Of a stretch of DNA of 64,000 nt, positions 49,210 to 60,716 are shown one piece after another. The stretch comes from Atherinomorus stipes. Its lineage: Eukaryota > Chordata > Actinopteri > Atheriniformes > Atherinidae. The notes under the pieces are model-generated. The model had not been told where the DNA came from and searched no databases. It was given only the letters and a program-made list of their open reading frames with translations. The position numbers and the translations under genes were made by a program. Where the stretch lies: positions 62,001-126,000 of the forward strand of contig JALJCO010009044.1 in the NCBI GenBank assembly GCA_023101725.1. The letters run 5' to 3'. Each line of letters opens with the position of its first letter. The first letter of the stretch is position 1.

Positions 49210-49700
49210 GAACAATGATATGAGCGAGGGGAGGAAGGAGATTTGTGTAAGTGGTTGGAGGAAAGAGGTGATGGGGGAAGGAAGGCGTGTGATTGTATGT
49301 CGGGGGTGAAGTGATGTGGGGACGTGTTCGAGGAGGTGGAGAAAGTAGGGTGTGAGTGTGTCAGGGTTGGAGTGTGGGGCGGGTTGGTGCATGTGTGTGG
49401 GGGGAGTGCATGTGGGTGTTGGGGGTATAGGGAGGAGTGTGTGTGTGAGTGTGGTGGTGGTGTAGGGGGGTGGTAGCGCCCTGGTGTCAGGCGTGTGGGG
49501 CAGGGGTATCAAGGTGGGTGCTGGCCCATGCTGGGGGGGGTCGTCTGGGGGGCCCAGTCCTCCTGGGTGTCGGTGGGTTGGTGGCTGGGGTGCCTGGGTC
49601 GGGTGGTGGGAGCTGCCCCTGGGCGCTTGGGCTCTGTGCTCTGTGCTGCACCTGCTCCTGAGGGGCCAGCAGCTACCGGCCTTGGCTTCGGCTGGGGCCA
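49210..49700. repeat. G-rich low-complexity block
   Basis: The plus strand is dominated by GGGTG, GTGTGG and GGGG runs, with several sets of four or more G-tracts close together (for example 49380-49430 and 49525-49600), so G-quadruplexes are possible. The long proline/histidine-rich minus-strand frame (49788-49204) follows from the base bias. I do not call it a gene. Confidence 0.7.
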
Positions 49701-49949
49701 CCCTCTGCCACCCTCTGGGGGGATGCATGTCCATCCCTGTTTTAGGTTTCCATGAAAGTGCAGCAGACTCCACAGCAGCAGCTTCCATCAGCAGGGACCT
49801 ACATCCATCCTCAAACTTTTATATTATCGATTTGTTTGAGCACATTAAAACAGTGGAGGAATCCTCACATGTTCAGTCCTATCGCACCTGTTTTAGAGGG
49901 TGAAGGAAAATTTAGGCACGGCAAGTTTATTTGGGCAGGACATTTAAGG

Positions 49950-50199
49950 AAAATTTGAAAATTGAAAATTGATACTTTATTAATCCTGATTAGGAAATTT
50001 GTTAACTGCATTTGACCCATCTCAAGTTTAACCTGAGAGCAGTGGACTGCCAATTACAGCACCCGGGGAGCAGTTGGTGGGGGTTAAGGACTTTGCTCAA
50101 GGGCCCATAGTGGTTCACCTGAGTGCCGTCTCAGGGACTCAAACCCTGGTTTACCGCGACAAAGCCTGTGGCATTACCACTAGGCTACTCACGCCCCCC
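49950..50199 (-). mobile_element. tRNA-derived SINE, second family
   Basis: In the minus orientation, the A box TAGCCTAGTGGTAATGC lies near 50178-50192 and the B box GGTTTGAGTCCC near 50134-50145. The body includes GAGCAAAGTCCTTAACCCCC, and the 3' end is AAAGTATCAATTTTCAATTT. Differs in body from the SINE at 36510. Fish genomes carry many copies of this type. Confidence 0.75.
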
Positions 50200-51331
50200 C
50201 TAATCTGGCTAAAATAAAACTTGTGTAGAATTATGCCGGTGTTTATAATGTTGTGGCAGACCGGTGAATCACATGTACACTATCAAATGTCATCAAACAT
50301 TACACACTCAGTGTGTTATTTTGTGGATGCACAAACCTTCCCCATTCATAATACAGCTTGAATTGCACACTGATGGATTTGTCAGTTATCATGGAAAATC
50401 CATCAACCGCTGATTGCAGGCTAAACAGAGCAACACTGACGGAGCTTCTTATTGCCTCGCTGTAGTCAAATTGTTGTTCTCTCATGGTAAGTTACGATGC
50501 AGACACAAAAAAAGATCTATGCAGTCACCGGCATGCACAGTGACAGTCATTTGAAAGACTTGGGTAGTAAAGAAAAGTGAGTTCAAAGGTGAAAATGAAC
50601 AATAGGAAGGACCATTACAGTGTCTGCTTCACACAAAGGTGGGATTTATGCTACAGTGTCACAGTCAGACACATACTAACATTTTCCTATTCAACAATTT
50701 GGGCCATTGTTGTAACACACAATGGCCGCGTTTCCCAGATTAGTTAAGACACTCTTAACGCTGAGGTCCTTCTTAAGTCACTTCTTAAAGGTGCCTTGTT
50801 TGGACGTTGCGTTTCCCAGATGCGCTCTTAACTCAGGAGCTTCTTTATTTTCAGGAGCGGCCAGACCCACTCTTTCGAACCTTCTTTAACGTTCCCCCTG
50901 CTAAGGGAACAACAGGCCCATCTACTGGTCACTTTTGGAAACGACACTATTTCCCATGAAAAAAAAGTAGAAAATGGAAATTATTAAAAATGGACCTATT
51001 CACGGATCAGTTGTTGTATTTTGAGTCATGTTTTCTCACTCATGTCATAATGTCAATCATCTATGATGGAAGAAAACTGTAGTTACCGAGTGAATGACAG
51101 AAAATATTGTGGTTAAGTTTAATCATTATGGCAAGATAGGCCTCCTATACTTAGCTTACGTTAGATAAAGCTGTGGGTATCAACCACAGAAACAAAAACA
51201 TTGCTGTAGGAATTGTACGCAATCTATGAGGACTCACGTCATATTTACGCATTTGTCAGCTGTTCATGATGAGATGCACCTGCTTCGCTCAATAAAAGCA
51301 TGGCCATTTACGCATACCCGTATCAGACATC

Positions 51332-51700
51332 ATGGCTGCTTTACAGCAAATTTTGGTAGCAAACCAACAGCGTCGCCGTAGACGGAGTGACACTGTGTAT
51401 GTACATGCTTTCATGCGCCAGCATTTCAGTCCTCTAGATGTGCTGTCATCGCGCTATTCAGATGCGTTACAGGCTACCGCGCGACGAAATCGAGCGGATC
51501 ATTCAAATAGTTGCTCCACACATCAGGAGGCCCACAAGGTGCAACTTTGCTCTGAGCCCAGAGGTGCAGTGCCTGGCTGCGTTGCGTTTCTACGCGGTGG
51601 GGAGCTTTCTGGAGGTAGTGGGGGATGGAACCGGACTCAGCAAGGCGTCGGTGTCAGTCGCGCACACTGCAAGGGCTGGATGGGGACGTTTTCAGCGCTA
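51332..51700 (+). pseudogene. HARBI1-like transposase, N-terminal fragment, copy 2
   Basis: The ATG at 51332 opens MAALQQILVANQQRRRRRSD, then VYVHAFMRQHFSPLDVLSS. A frameshift at about 51450-51490 moves to the frame with EIERIIQIVAPHIRRPT, LSPEVQCLAALRFYAVG and DGTGLSKASVSVAH. The family's DDE domain is absent: at about 51690 the sequence jumps to the Myb-like gene. It acts, in intact elements, as the cut-and-paste nuclease. Confidence 0.9.
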
Positions 51701-51864
51701 TTGATTGCCATGCCCTGGCCTTTGCTTCTATGTCTTTTTTCCCCTTTGTCCCTCCAAAGAGAATGCTTTTTTTTACCTGCCACTTCTTCAATCAGAATCG
51801 CCATCTCCTCTGGCGTGAAGGCCGGAGAGCGCTTCATCCTCTTGGTGGGGTTCCCTTCAGCCAT
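51700..51864 (-). pseudogene. Harbinger Myb/SANT-like protein, N-terminal fragment, copy 2
   Basis: It starts at the ATG at 51864 with MAEGNPTKRMKRSPAFTPEE, then MAILIEEVAGKKK. This is the beginning of the Myb/SANT-like domain found in the second Harbinger gene. The reading frame continues into the deletion junction, and the DNA-binding helices are missing. Convergent with the transposase fragment at 51332. Confidence 0.82.
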
Positions 51865-52341
51865 TACGTCAACAAATAGCGTCAGAATGACCATTATTTA
51901 TAGGGCATCTGTAAATTTCCAATCGCCTACACCTGTTTAGCACAATTTGGCCAATTACACAATATACAATGAGCTTTTCAATGAATATTTGCAATCACTG
52001 GTAATCACATGCATATTTTTAACAGTTTGTCTTCTTGCACAAACACATAAACGTATAAATGGGCTCAATATCAGCGTCGGAAAATAACCTCCACACTAAA
52101 TGAATGGTGTCGATCGGTATACCTGACCTCGATTGCTTTTTTTTCAGCACCCCCGGAAGTGGATAGCGTCTGTTAGGACCTTCTTAAGATGTAGCGTAGC
52201 AAAGACGTTTCTCAGGAAATAAGAACGCGCGAAAGAAGCAATCTGGGAAACGGGCGTATCTTTGCGATCCTTTGTTGGGAAGAGCTTCCTTGAGGCCTTC
52301 TTTAATCCAAAGAAGAATCTTAACTGGGAAACGCGGCCAAT

Positions 52342-54177
52342 ATCTGTTCATTTTTATCAAACTGGTGATCCGTCTCTCTTACTCTTTTATTCTTACACAC
52401 ACACACACACAATGCAGGCTTTCATTTAGAAACTATCCCAACTCTTTCATCATAGCATCTCTTTTGTGTCCCTAATTGTTTCTACTCCCCCCTTTGCCTC
52501 TGTTAATTCTCAGAAATCTCTGTTGTATCGCTTTTAACTTCCACATTGTCTCCCGTTCTTTCTCTTGTTTGGTCATCTTGTTCTTTCTAAGCAGTATTTC
52601 CTAAAATCCCTTTCATGCTTTCACTATGCTCTCTCCACTCTTTCTCACTGTCCACAGTCTGTCCTGAAACCTTTTTTTTATGCTGTTAAGCCATCGTCTC
52701 TCTCTCTCTCTCTCTCTCTCTCTGTCATACCCTTTTCCATGCTCCTGGCCCCATTGCTGTGGTTTCCCCTCTCCACCCCTATGACAGCTTCACATTAATC
52801 ATTTCTGCATCCTGAGGAAGACTGCCTTCCTCTACTCTATCTCTTTCTCTCTCGTTCATTTTGCTTGCATCTTTCTTCCTCAGTGCCTCTCCATCCCCGT
52901 CAGACTTTCTCTTCAGCTTTGGCCTCTCATTTGTTCATTGTGCACTTTGTTTTTCACCTCTTCTCAAATCTCTATTTACGCGTGTCGAATGAAAACAGTA
53001 TCATCCTGCTCCAAGATGTATCACGTTAGCAAAAAGTAAGATGCCCGACCAAAAAGTTTATCTTTAGCTGCGACGGCCGCACTGCAGAGGTAGATCATGT
53101 GGGTGGCATTAGCAATGGCAAACAATACTGTACCTAGGCTAAATTTTGAAAAAAAATATTTTAAAAAAAACTTACAGAAGCTCTCTATAAAAATTAAAAA
53201 TCTGTCCGATCCGTTTCTTTCTGTCTGTCTTTTTCTTTCTTCCTCTAATAATGTACTGTTGTGACTCTGATGAATCAACCACTGTGCACGTTCAAAACAA
53301 CCAGTACTCATATCTGGGTGCTAGCATGTGATGCGGAGTAAAACTCAGATGTGACATCACGTGGTGTCCTAAAAAATAAAAGTAATTGGGATGATGCTGG
53401 GTAGCAACGGCTTCAGAAATGTACATGACAAATGTCACTGTGACGTCAAACGAGTCAGGAGCGCAACAACCCAATTTGGGTAGTTTCCCAATTCAGCGGT
53501 GGTTAAATATTGGACAGAACACATGCTGGGTTAATTTAACCCAACAATTTGGGTTGGTTCCCTTGATACAACAATTTGAACAACAACTTTGGGTTGCTTA
53601 TACGTATTACCCAATTAAGGGAAACTGTGAATTTCCGAGTTCAAACGGAATGCAGCATAACTATTTCCCCCCCATGACTAAAACCAGCACCCAGTCTGTC
53701 AATCAAAAGGACATGCCCCTAATTATGTGCAATTTCAAGATAAAATAGCATCTACACAGATGAATTATAAAAAGAAAATTCACCCCCTCACAGTCAACAT
53801 AAAGGTAAACTTGACCTATTAAACCTAAAATGATTTTTTGAACCAGGCTGTAGACATGTTTATTTCTGCTGTGAAGTTGGCCTTTTTAACATGGGAGTCT
53901 GTGGGGATTTGCTGTTTTGGAGCCAGCCCCGTGCAACTGAAGAGTGAACTACAGTTTTTAAAGTTACTTCCGGGGCTTCGGTTTTGTCTTGTCAAGTTTC
54001 CCCTTGTTCACACACAGAGTTGTTTGTACATTCAGAGACACCATTGTAAAAATGAATGTCGGCACAAGTATGGCATGAATGTGGACCCATGGCATGTAGA
54101 TAAAGATATCTCTTTCTAAAAGAATAAAAAAATTAACTAACCGTTGTTTTTATTAAAAATGCTGTAATTAGATACCA
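52342..54177. other. Unannotated stretch, pyrimidine-rich at first
   Basis: C/T-rich from 52350 to 52980 with a (TC)n run at 52698-52722. Around 53465-53640, AACCCAA and TTGGGTT motifs recur in both orientations, a pattern of a dispersed fish repeat. No gene. Confidence 0.45.
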
Positions 54178-54192
54178 GTAGAAACTAGGGCT

Positions 54193-55777
54193 GAGCAGAC
54201 GAGATCGCGCATTCTCTTTTTCTTTCTTTCTTTGTTTTAAATCAATAGCCAACCCCTATGGATCACCGCGAGCCTACGTCACAACCCGGAATTAATTTGA
54301 CAAGGAAGTGGGTCGTGGGGGAAAAGATGCTTTGTATATGGGTGGGGTGTGATGGGGGATGAGAAAAAAAATGTTTTTGAATTTTTTATTTTTTTTCTTC
54401 GCGGTGTGTTTTTGAAAAAATATGAAAAGGAGGTCAGGTAAAATTAAAGGTTTACTGGCGGCGGGGAGAAGGAGATGGAAGGGAAAATAGGATTTTATGG
54501 GGTAAGGGGAGGCGTGTCTTTTTTGGGTGAGGGGGTGTGATAGGAGGAACTAACTAAAAAATAGAAGGTTGATGATTAGTTTCCGATGTTATTATTATTT
54601 TTGGTTTCATAGGGGAAAGCCATTGATATAATATTTAATATATATTAAATTAAAATTTTTTTTAATGGTATTAAGAAGTTGTGGTAGTTCTTCTAAGTAG
54701 ATTATCATGGAAATAATTAAAATTAAAAATCATTGAAATTTTTAGCAGTCTTATCTGGATATAACTTGGTAATGATAATAAAGTTGAAAGTGTTTCTGTT
54801 TTTTTTCTTTTGTTTTTATGTTTATAAGGGGGAAGTGGGGAAGTAAATGGGAGGAATGGGGAAGAGGACAGAGGTGAGGGGGGAGGGGAGGGGGGGGGTG
54901 GGGTGCGTCAGAAAAATTGATATAATGGTGTTTTTTATGATCAGTAAAAAAAAAACAAAGGAAAAAAAAGGGGAGAAAAAATAAATTTTTTTTTTATCAA
55001 AAAAAAAAAGGAAAAAAATATTGATGTATGATGTTATGATGGTCAACGGTGAGAATTGATGGTCATGAGGGGAGGGAAAGAGAGAGGCTATTGATGTGGT
55101 GTGTGGGGATTTTTTTGTTGTGGGGGGAAAAGGAATAAATATATTATATTCTGTGAGAGAGATAGGGAGATGGCAGGGAGCAGTGGGGATATTGGAAATC
55201 AAAGAAAAAAAAAGGAGAATGGAGGGAAAAGGAGGAAGGAAGTAGGGGGTTCCCATATGACGAGGGGACGGTTCAACTTATCGAATGGGTTGGGGAAATA
55301 CGAAGTCGGGGATTGTGTTTGTCCCGGTTTGTCTGCAGCTCCTTCGCTCTCAGCACAATGTGAACAGCAAATTATTTCTGCTACACTTGCATTACGGGCA
55401 GAGTAGGCTCTGAACGTCATGGCCTCCGTAGTGTCGTGAACTCGTAGGGGCGCGCTTTGTGGCAGCTAGATGTCCTACTGTTTAGGCTATATAAACATAT
55501 TAAATGATGTTTTGAGTAAATTATGGACGCTACCCACTCAGGATACTTGGATTACATTGGACGAGTAGTTTGGAGGAATTTTGCCAAGTTTTTGTGGACT
55601 TTTATGGACCTTTTTGGTTCAAGCCCCGGTCAGCTCCATTAAATGAAAGTTTGGGGAAAATGAAAACCTGTCTGATCTCCGGCTGCATTTGAGATATTAA
55701 AAAAGTGCACACAGTCTTGCTCAGCATGAGGGTGAGTAGAAATTGAACGCACATCATTCTGTAGTTGTACTATTCCT
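54193..55777. mobile_element. TTAA family B copy 2, loop inverted and interrupted
   Basis: The right arm at about 55415-55777 matches 29740-30106 in the same orientation, ending ACTATTCC at a TTAA. The central loop is inverted relative to copy 1: 54193-54257 and 55312-55395 together match the inverse of 29610-29740. The left arm is missing. About 1.05 kb of unrelated, C-poor sequence splits the loop. Confidence 0.75.
54258..55311. other. C-depleted tract of unknown nature
   Basis: By hand count, 54361-55260 contains about 43 C in 900 bases (about 5 percent), while G is several-fold more common, in runs up to nine. Homopolymer A, T and G runs abound. The minus-strand open frame at 55256-54822 is a consequence of the bias (proline, serine, isoleucine, phenylalanine) and not a gene. 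Both outer edges (about 54258-54300 and 55255-55311) are of normal composition with CpGs. Confidence 0.85.
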
Positions 55778-56150
55778 TAAAATTTATTTATATGTACTTT
55801 TGTATGTTGGTATTTCAGTTTCACAGTTCTTCTCATAAACATCCAGGATATCTACTGCCTCCTGGCTGTTTATTGGGGAACCTGTTAGCTATTTGCCAAA
55901 CTAAAAGTCACATCAAGTTCCAGTTGGGGGGAGAATATCTGTATTTTAATAGAATGAAAAGTGTTTTTGGCTGTTTATAGGTAGGCTGTGCTCATATCCC
56001 ACACTGAACCACATGTACCATCTGGAGTCACGTGACAGTTCACCCCATCCAAACTGTAATGATTTATCGTCCATTTATCTTTACTGAGGTGAACTGCTCA
56101 GTATATCGTGATAATGATTTTAGGCCATATCACCCAGCCCTAGTAGAAAG

Positions 56151-57667
56151 AGAGCTTTTAATTAAATGTTTTTCAGTTACTGACCTTTGATTTTGTTGCA
56201 CACTGCACCTTTAATTCTGTCATAATTGCTGATAAAAATAAAATGTCAACATTTGTAAAGCTTCACAGACCTAACCTTATAACACACCTGTTTGCTTTTA
56301 CAGTAAACATGTTATTTCATTGTGTAACATCTACTTTCTTCAGAGAATACAAAATCTGTTTCCATTCCTCTTTCTACATCTAAAACCTTCTCCTCTTTAT
56401 ATCACATTTACATCTTTCCCCTCTTCTTCAAACTTCTTCATGCTGTTTTCCCAGTGGTTTTCTTCAACTCTGACCCTTGTGGTGTCTATTCTTGTTTATT
56501 CCTCTTTATTTCACTCATTAAAAAAAAAAAAAAAAAAACTGGCAGTGTTTCCACTAATAAATTTGCACAAGTAGTTAAATTTAGACAACTTATTCTCACT
56601 TTAGCTGATTTATTAATTTCTCAGCTTGACAGTCAAGGTGTAACCTAGTTTAGTTTTGCAGCCTTATCGCTGTAATATTGACTACAAAGAGCTGTCACTA
56701 AAACTTCAGCACCTAGAAACAGCTCCATTAAAAACATTTTTTCATATCTCTAAATGCTTCATAAGATCTTTTTTATTTATTTTTTTTTTTACTGTAATTA
56801 AAACTGATGAACTAGGAAAATATGCCCCAACAAATCACATGGGTCACTATTGGCAAACAATTAATGGGCATATTTAACTTTAACTATCCATTGCCTTTAA
56901 CATAAATTTTATTCATCAGAAATTTCATTTGAAATCAAATTTGTGCGCTAAATCATTACCCCTGACTTCACCTGGAGTCGAGCGGATCAGTTGCTTCACT
57001 CTGTAGATAGTGTCCTACATGTTTCTGATATTTTTGGGAATCCATCTTTCATTTCAATGTTAGAATGCAGGCTCTAAAGCAGGAGAACTGTTGTGCCCCC
57101 TATCCACCCCCACTCTGGAATGTCTGTGTGAATTGCAAGATAATTTAGTCTAATTGAAGCATATTAGCAGGAAAGTTTGCGGGCAATCAGACCAAAAATA
57201 ACCCTGTTGAAAAAAACACAAAAGCGCTATTTTGCTGGGGGATTGTTGCCTCAAGGAATGATGATGAAACATCAACTTCACTCGTTAGTTTGAATAAAAA
57301 CATCACATTTTATTTTGTGTAACAGATAACTTTTTAACTTTTCATTCTCTGTAAAGTATTTTTTTTTTCTTTCTTTCTTTTTTTTTTTTTTTACAGATAT
57401 GCTACAGTATTTTATTATGCAGTATGCACTTACAATGCTTACATCCCAAGTTACCACCGTACCTTAATGGATATCCCGAAGGGAAGGGATATACATGCTT
57501 TCAACAAAGAAATTTACATTTTTGACCTGTCAAACTAAAAAACTGTTTTCCATTTCACCCATTTATATACTTTGCCATTTATCAGGTTTAAAGACCTTGT
57601 TTGTATTTATTTATGGTAGAACAGTAATGAACTGTGTCTTTTGGTATTTGTATTTTGAGTTGTTGAG
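56151..57667. other. Unannotated AT-rich stretch
   Basis: Poly-A near 56520-56539, T-rich runs near 56777 and 57360-57392. No gene or element ends recognised. Confidence 0.4.
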
Positions 57668-57731
57668 TAGGGCTGAGCAAATAATAGAAATTTAATTGTG
57701 ATTTCAATTTTTATGTCAAACAATCTCCAAA

Positions 57732-58444
57732 TCCCGGTTGATCTACGTTCCTACCTACCCTCACCTATGGCCATGAGCTGTGAGTCATGGCCGAAAGAAC
57801 GAGATTGCGGGTACAAGCGGCCGAAATGAGTTTCCTCTGCAGGGTGGCCAGCCAGCATTTCCATGTGGGGCCCATATACAGTAGGTTAAATTTTGACTGC
57901 ATAGGGACCCAAGTGGTTTTGTCCACGGTTTCCATGGTGGCCCCACTTGTGTTTTCCCATGTGAGTTTCCACATATGGGGCCCATGTAACTTAAACTATG
58001 AGATATGCAAAGTTGCCCAGTTCAAGCCCATGCCTACACAGTAGGCTGTATGGGCAAACACAGGTGGGGCCACCATGGAAAGTGTGGACAAACCCACTTG
58101 TGTCCCTCATATGCAGCCAAAATTTAACCCACAAGGGCCCCACATGGAAATGCTGGCAGGGGGGCTCTCCCTTAGAGATAGTGTGAGGAGCTCAAAGTAG
58201 AGCTGCTGCTCCTCCGCATCGAGAGGAGCCAGATGAGGTGGCCCGGGCATCTGGTCAGTATGCCTCCTGGACACCTCCCTGGAGAGGTGTTCCAGGCACG
58301 TTCCAGGCCTGAGAACGCCTCGAGATCCCCCCTGGATGAGCTGGCAGCTGTGGCCTGGGGAGGAAAGTCTGGGCTTCCCTGCTTAGGCAGCTGCCCCCCT
58401 GCAACCCGACCCCGGATAAGTGGCAGAAGACGGTGTGGTATGGT
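57732..58444 (+). mobile_element. Non-LTR retrotransposon (LINE), 5'-truncated
   Basis: This is the 3' end of a fish LINE coding region. The peptide blocks HELXVMAERTRLRVQAAEMS (57775-57834) and LRIERSQMRWPGHLVSMPPG (58213-58272) are the C-terminal region that follows the reverse transcriptase domain in RTE-like elements. It is flanked by 12-bp direct repeats ACAATCTCCAAA (57720-57731 and 58445-58456). The copy is internally shortened compared with what I remember of the family, has frameshifts, and is split by a MITE. Clade assignment is tentative. Confidence 0.8.
57850..58157. mobile_element. Foldback MITE inside the LINE
   Basis: GCCAGCATTTCCATGTGGGG at the left has an almost exact inverse at the right, and similarity continues for about 120 bp per arm (GGTTAAATTTT, CCATGGTGGCCCCAC). 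The LINE reads on at both sides (CTGCAGGGTGGC, then GGCTCTCCCTTAGAGATAG). Flanks AGGGTGGC and AGGGGGGC could be an 8-bp duplication with one mismatch. Confidence 0.82.
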
Positions 58445-58735
58445 ACAATCTCCAAAATCATATAATCAAGTTTAAACTATTTGTGTGCCATTTTTCTTTA
58501 CATAATTTCTGAAAGAAAAGTGCATGCACAATACATTCCTTTCCACACGGCCCTGCTACAACCTACATTCAAGCTGAAGAGCAAAGGAGGTGTATTGTGT
58601 TTTGTGTGAATTATCAATAACAAAATGTTTTTGGACAGAGAGAAATGCAGAATAAATGCATTTTTTTGACAAAAAGAAATCGTTTAAATAATTGTGATTT
58701 CAAAATTGACCAAAATAATTGTGATAATGATTGAC

Positions 58736-60714
58736 CAAATATTATATTTACTGTTTTTTGAGTTCTCAAGACTCTTTAAATTAATTAATGGTTGCATATT
58801 AGCACATATATTTACATTTTCAAAGTCTTTACAAGTTTACACTAAGAAACATTCATCTAAATATGCCTTTATTATTTGCTCTCATAGTTTTTCACATTGT
58901 TGAAGCTTCCTTTGACTCCACAAGATTCATGACCTGAATGCCACAAATGTTCTTTTTTTTTATTAACTAGGTTTCTTCTGTCGTTGAAGAACATTTCTAA
59001 CCTTTTTCTTTCCTGGCCCTCTTAAGTGTGTAGCTATCATCAGATTCAAAAGGATCATCACACCACTGCATTCAAGATGGTCATGCACATCAGTCCCAAT
59101 GAAATTTACTTGATGGGCTCATGCTGGCTTCCACTGCTTTGAACCCATGTTGACTCATTCTTTGATACAGTCAATTAAAGGCACATTTTTTAAACATATA
59201 AAATACATAGAAAAAAGTTTTTTTTTTTTTCTTTTTATAGCTGTGCTCTGAATTAAAAGCAAAAAAAAAAAAAAAAGGATCCATTGTGACCTTCTCAAGT
59301 ACCAAGTATTACTACTTCAAATGACAAAGTACTTGCTGTGGGGGCATTGAACTGTGATATCCCTAATTTTGACTGCAATATAAACACTTGACTCAATTTA
59401 TTTTAAGTATTTCACTTGGAATGTGCCCTTGCTTGTAGCTGATTGTGTAACACAGTGGGATGCCTGACGATGAGTCATCAATGTCACACTCCTGCAGAGT
59501 CAGTATTGCTTTCCCATTGAATGAAGCCGCTGTATTAATATCAGTCTAACTCATTCAAAAACGTTTTATCGATAAATACCAAATTACTATATTTGTTCAT
59601 ATTCATTCAATGGTTCTGCTGTCCACTTTGATGAAGAGAATCAAAACTAATCCACAGAGAAAAAGGAAACTAAATGACTGAGAAATTACAGGATATCAAA
59701 AGCTGGATTTCTAAACATTTAGGGTATTGAGACAAGCCTAACACCAAACAGAGAGGCTTTCATTTTATTTCCTCATAGGCGTTTTCAAACATTTCCTTCA
59801 TGCACTCATTTGTTTTATGGTTTTCTCTTATGCTCTTAAATGCTGTCTAATCCCTGATTAGTGGAGGAAGAGGGCGTTTAATGCTCCTCTCCACTTGTCT
59901 GCTGCTGAACTGTGACACACAAGAATGCTTACAACCAAATGTGCAGGCACTCACACACAGACTCACGCTTGCATCGAAGGAAATTCACGTGCATGCACAT
60001 CATGCAAACACACACTTATAAACCTACTCTTTTCCTTTGCTACTCTGCTAACAAATGTGTTTCTCTTCTCTGGTGAAAAAGGTGCTTGAAAGGGATTTAA
60101 CAGTATCCAGTGAGTGTAACCAAACACGATGACAATGCATTTACCCAAGAGAGAAAATGCACATTTAGAAAGAAGACATCCAAATACAATTATACTAATT
60201 CTTCCAAGACTGCTTTTGTCAAGTTAAAATACCCCATGAGCAAGTGGTCTAATTATGTTTTTTTTTAGAATATTGTGATGTGGACACTTCCTGAGAATTC
60301 AGGTGGGTCCACATGGGATCACAATGTAGTCATGCAGTTAGCAAAGACATTGTTTAATGAATACTAAATTTAGCACCTGAATTCCATCTTATTAAAGGTT
60401 TTTTTTATTTTATTTTTGCCCTTCCACATTCAGTAATTTTCTGAAACATTAAATATCATCTACATGTCACCAGACCAATCCTCTCATGCTCAATATAGAC
60501 CAAAGAGGGGGCAAAATTTTGTAGTTGGCATGTTTTCTGGAAGGATTATCCGACTCATCTCAACTGCTGGGGAAAAACTGTTTTGTTCTCTTTGTATCAA
60601 AACACTCAACTGGTAAATGGTGTACCATCAGTGCAAAAACAGGACAGCAGATTGTGTCACTAAGTGTTGTTTTCACTGAAAAGGCCAACAATTCAGAGAA
60701 AACGTGGAAGATGA
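58736..60714. other. Unannotated AT-rich stretch
   Basis: Poly-T at 59217-59230 and poly-A at 59262-59276. No gene, no paired ends recognised. Confidence 0.4.
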
Positions 60715-60716
60715 TA

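Larger units (their letters stand above)
50724..52338 (+). mobile_element. PIF/Harbinger element, internally deleted, copy 2
   Basis: Same ends as copy 1 (GGCCGCGTTTCCCAG and inverse), AAT duplications at 50721-50723 and 52339-52341, and the same gene layout in the opposite orientation. It is about 150 bp longer than copy 1. The transposase start is at 51332 and the Myb-like start at 51864 on the opposite strand, with the same internal junction. Copies 1 and 2 are therefore members of one deletion-derivative family and form an inverted pair 1.7 kb apart. Confidence 0.9.
54186..56142. mobile_element. hAT-ended composite element
   Basis: TAGGGCTGAG at 54186 and the inverse TAGGGCTGGGTGATATGGCC ending at 56142 form the ends. 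The flanks GTAGAAAC (54178-54185) and GTAGAAAG (56143-56150) agree at 7 of 8 bases. Only about 10 bp of the left hAT end remain before sequence of the TTAA family B begins, so the left part was lost when the inner element arrived or rearranged. The right hAT part covers about 55780-56142. Confidence 0.6.
57668..58735. mobile_element. hAT-type MITE, split by a LINE insertion
   Basis: TAGGGCTGAGCAAATAATAG at 57668, followed by AATTGTGATTTCAATTTT, is the left part of a common fish hAT MITE. Matching inverse motifs (AATTGTGATTTCAAAATTG) occur at 58690-58710 on the far side of the LINE. The extreme right end (CCCTA) is missing. Confidence 0.65.

Noticed and set aside
49204..49788. 194-residue open frame on the minus strand, rich in proline, histidine and threonine
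   Set aside because: It arises wholly from the C-rich strand of a low-complexity block. No domain, start context or codon pattern supports a protein.
50134..50192. A- and B-box motifs that could mark a tRNA gene
   Set aside because: The spacing and the conserved downstream body and A/T tail fit a tRNA-derived SINE. No cloverleaf stem set can be drawn.
54822..55256. 144-residue open frame on the minus strand
   Set aside because: It lies in the C-depleted tract, where one strand rarely forms stop codons. The residues simply reflect homopolymer runs.
55100..55406. Plus-strand open frame of 101 residues spanning the end of the C-poor tract
   Set aside because: It crosses the boundary between the odd tract and the transposon loop, so it is not a coherent gene.
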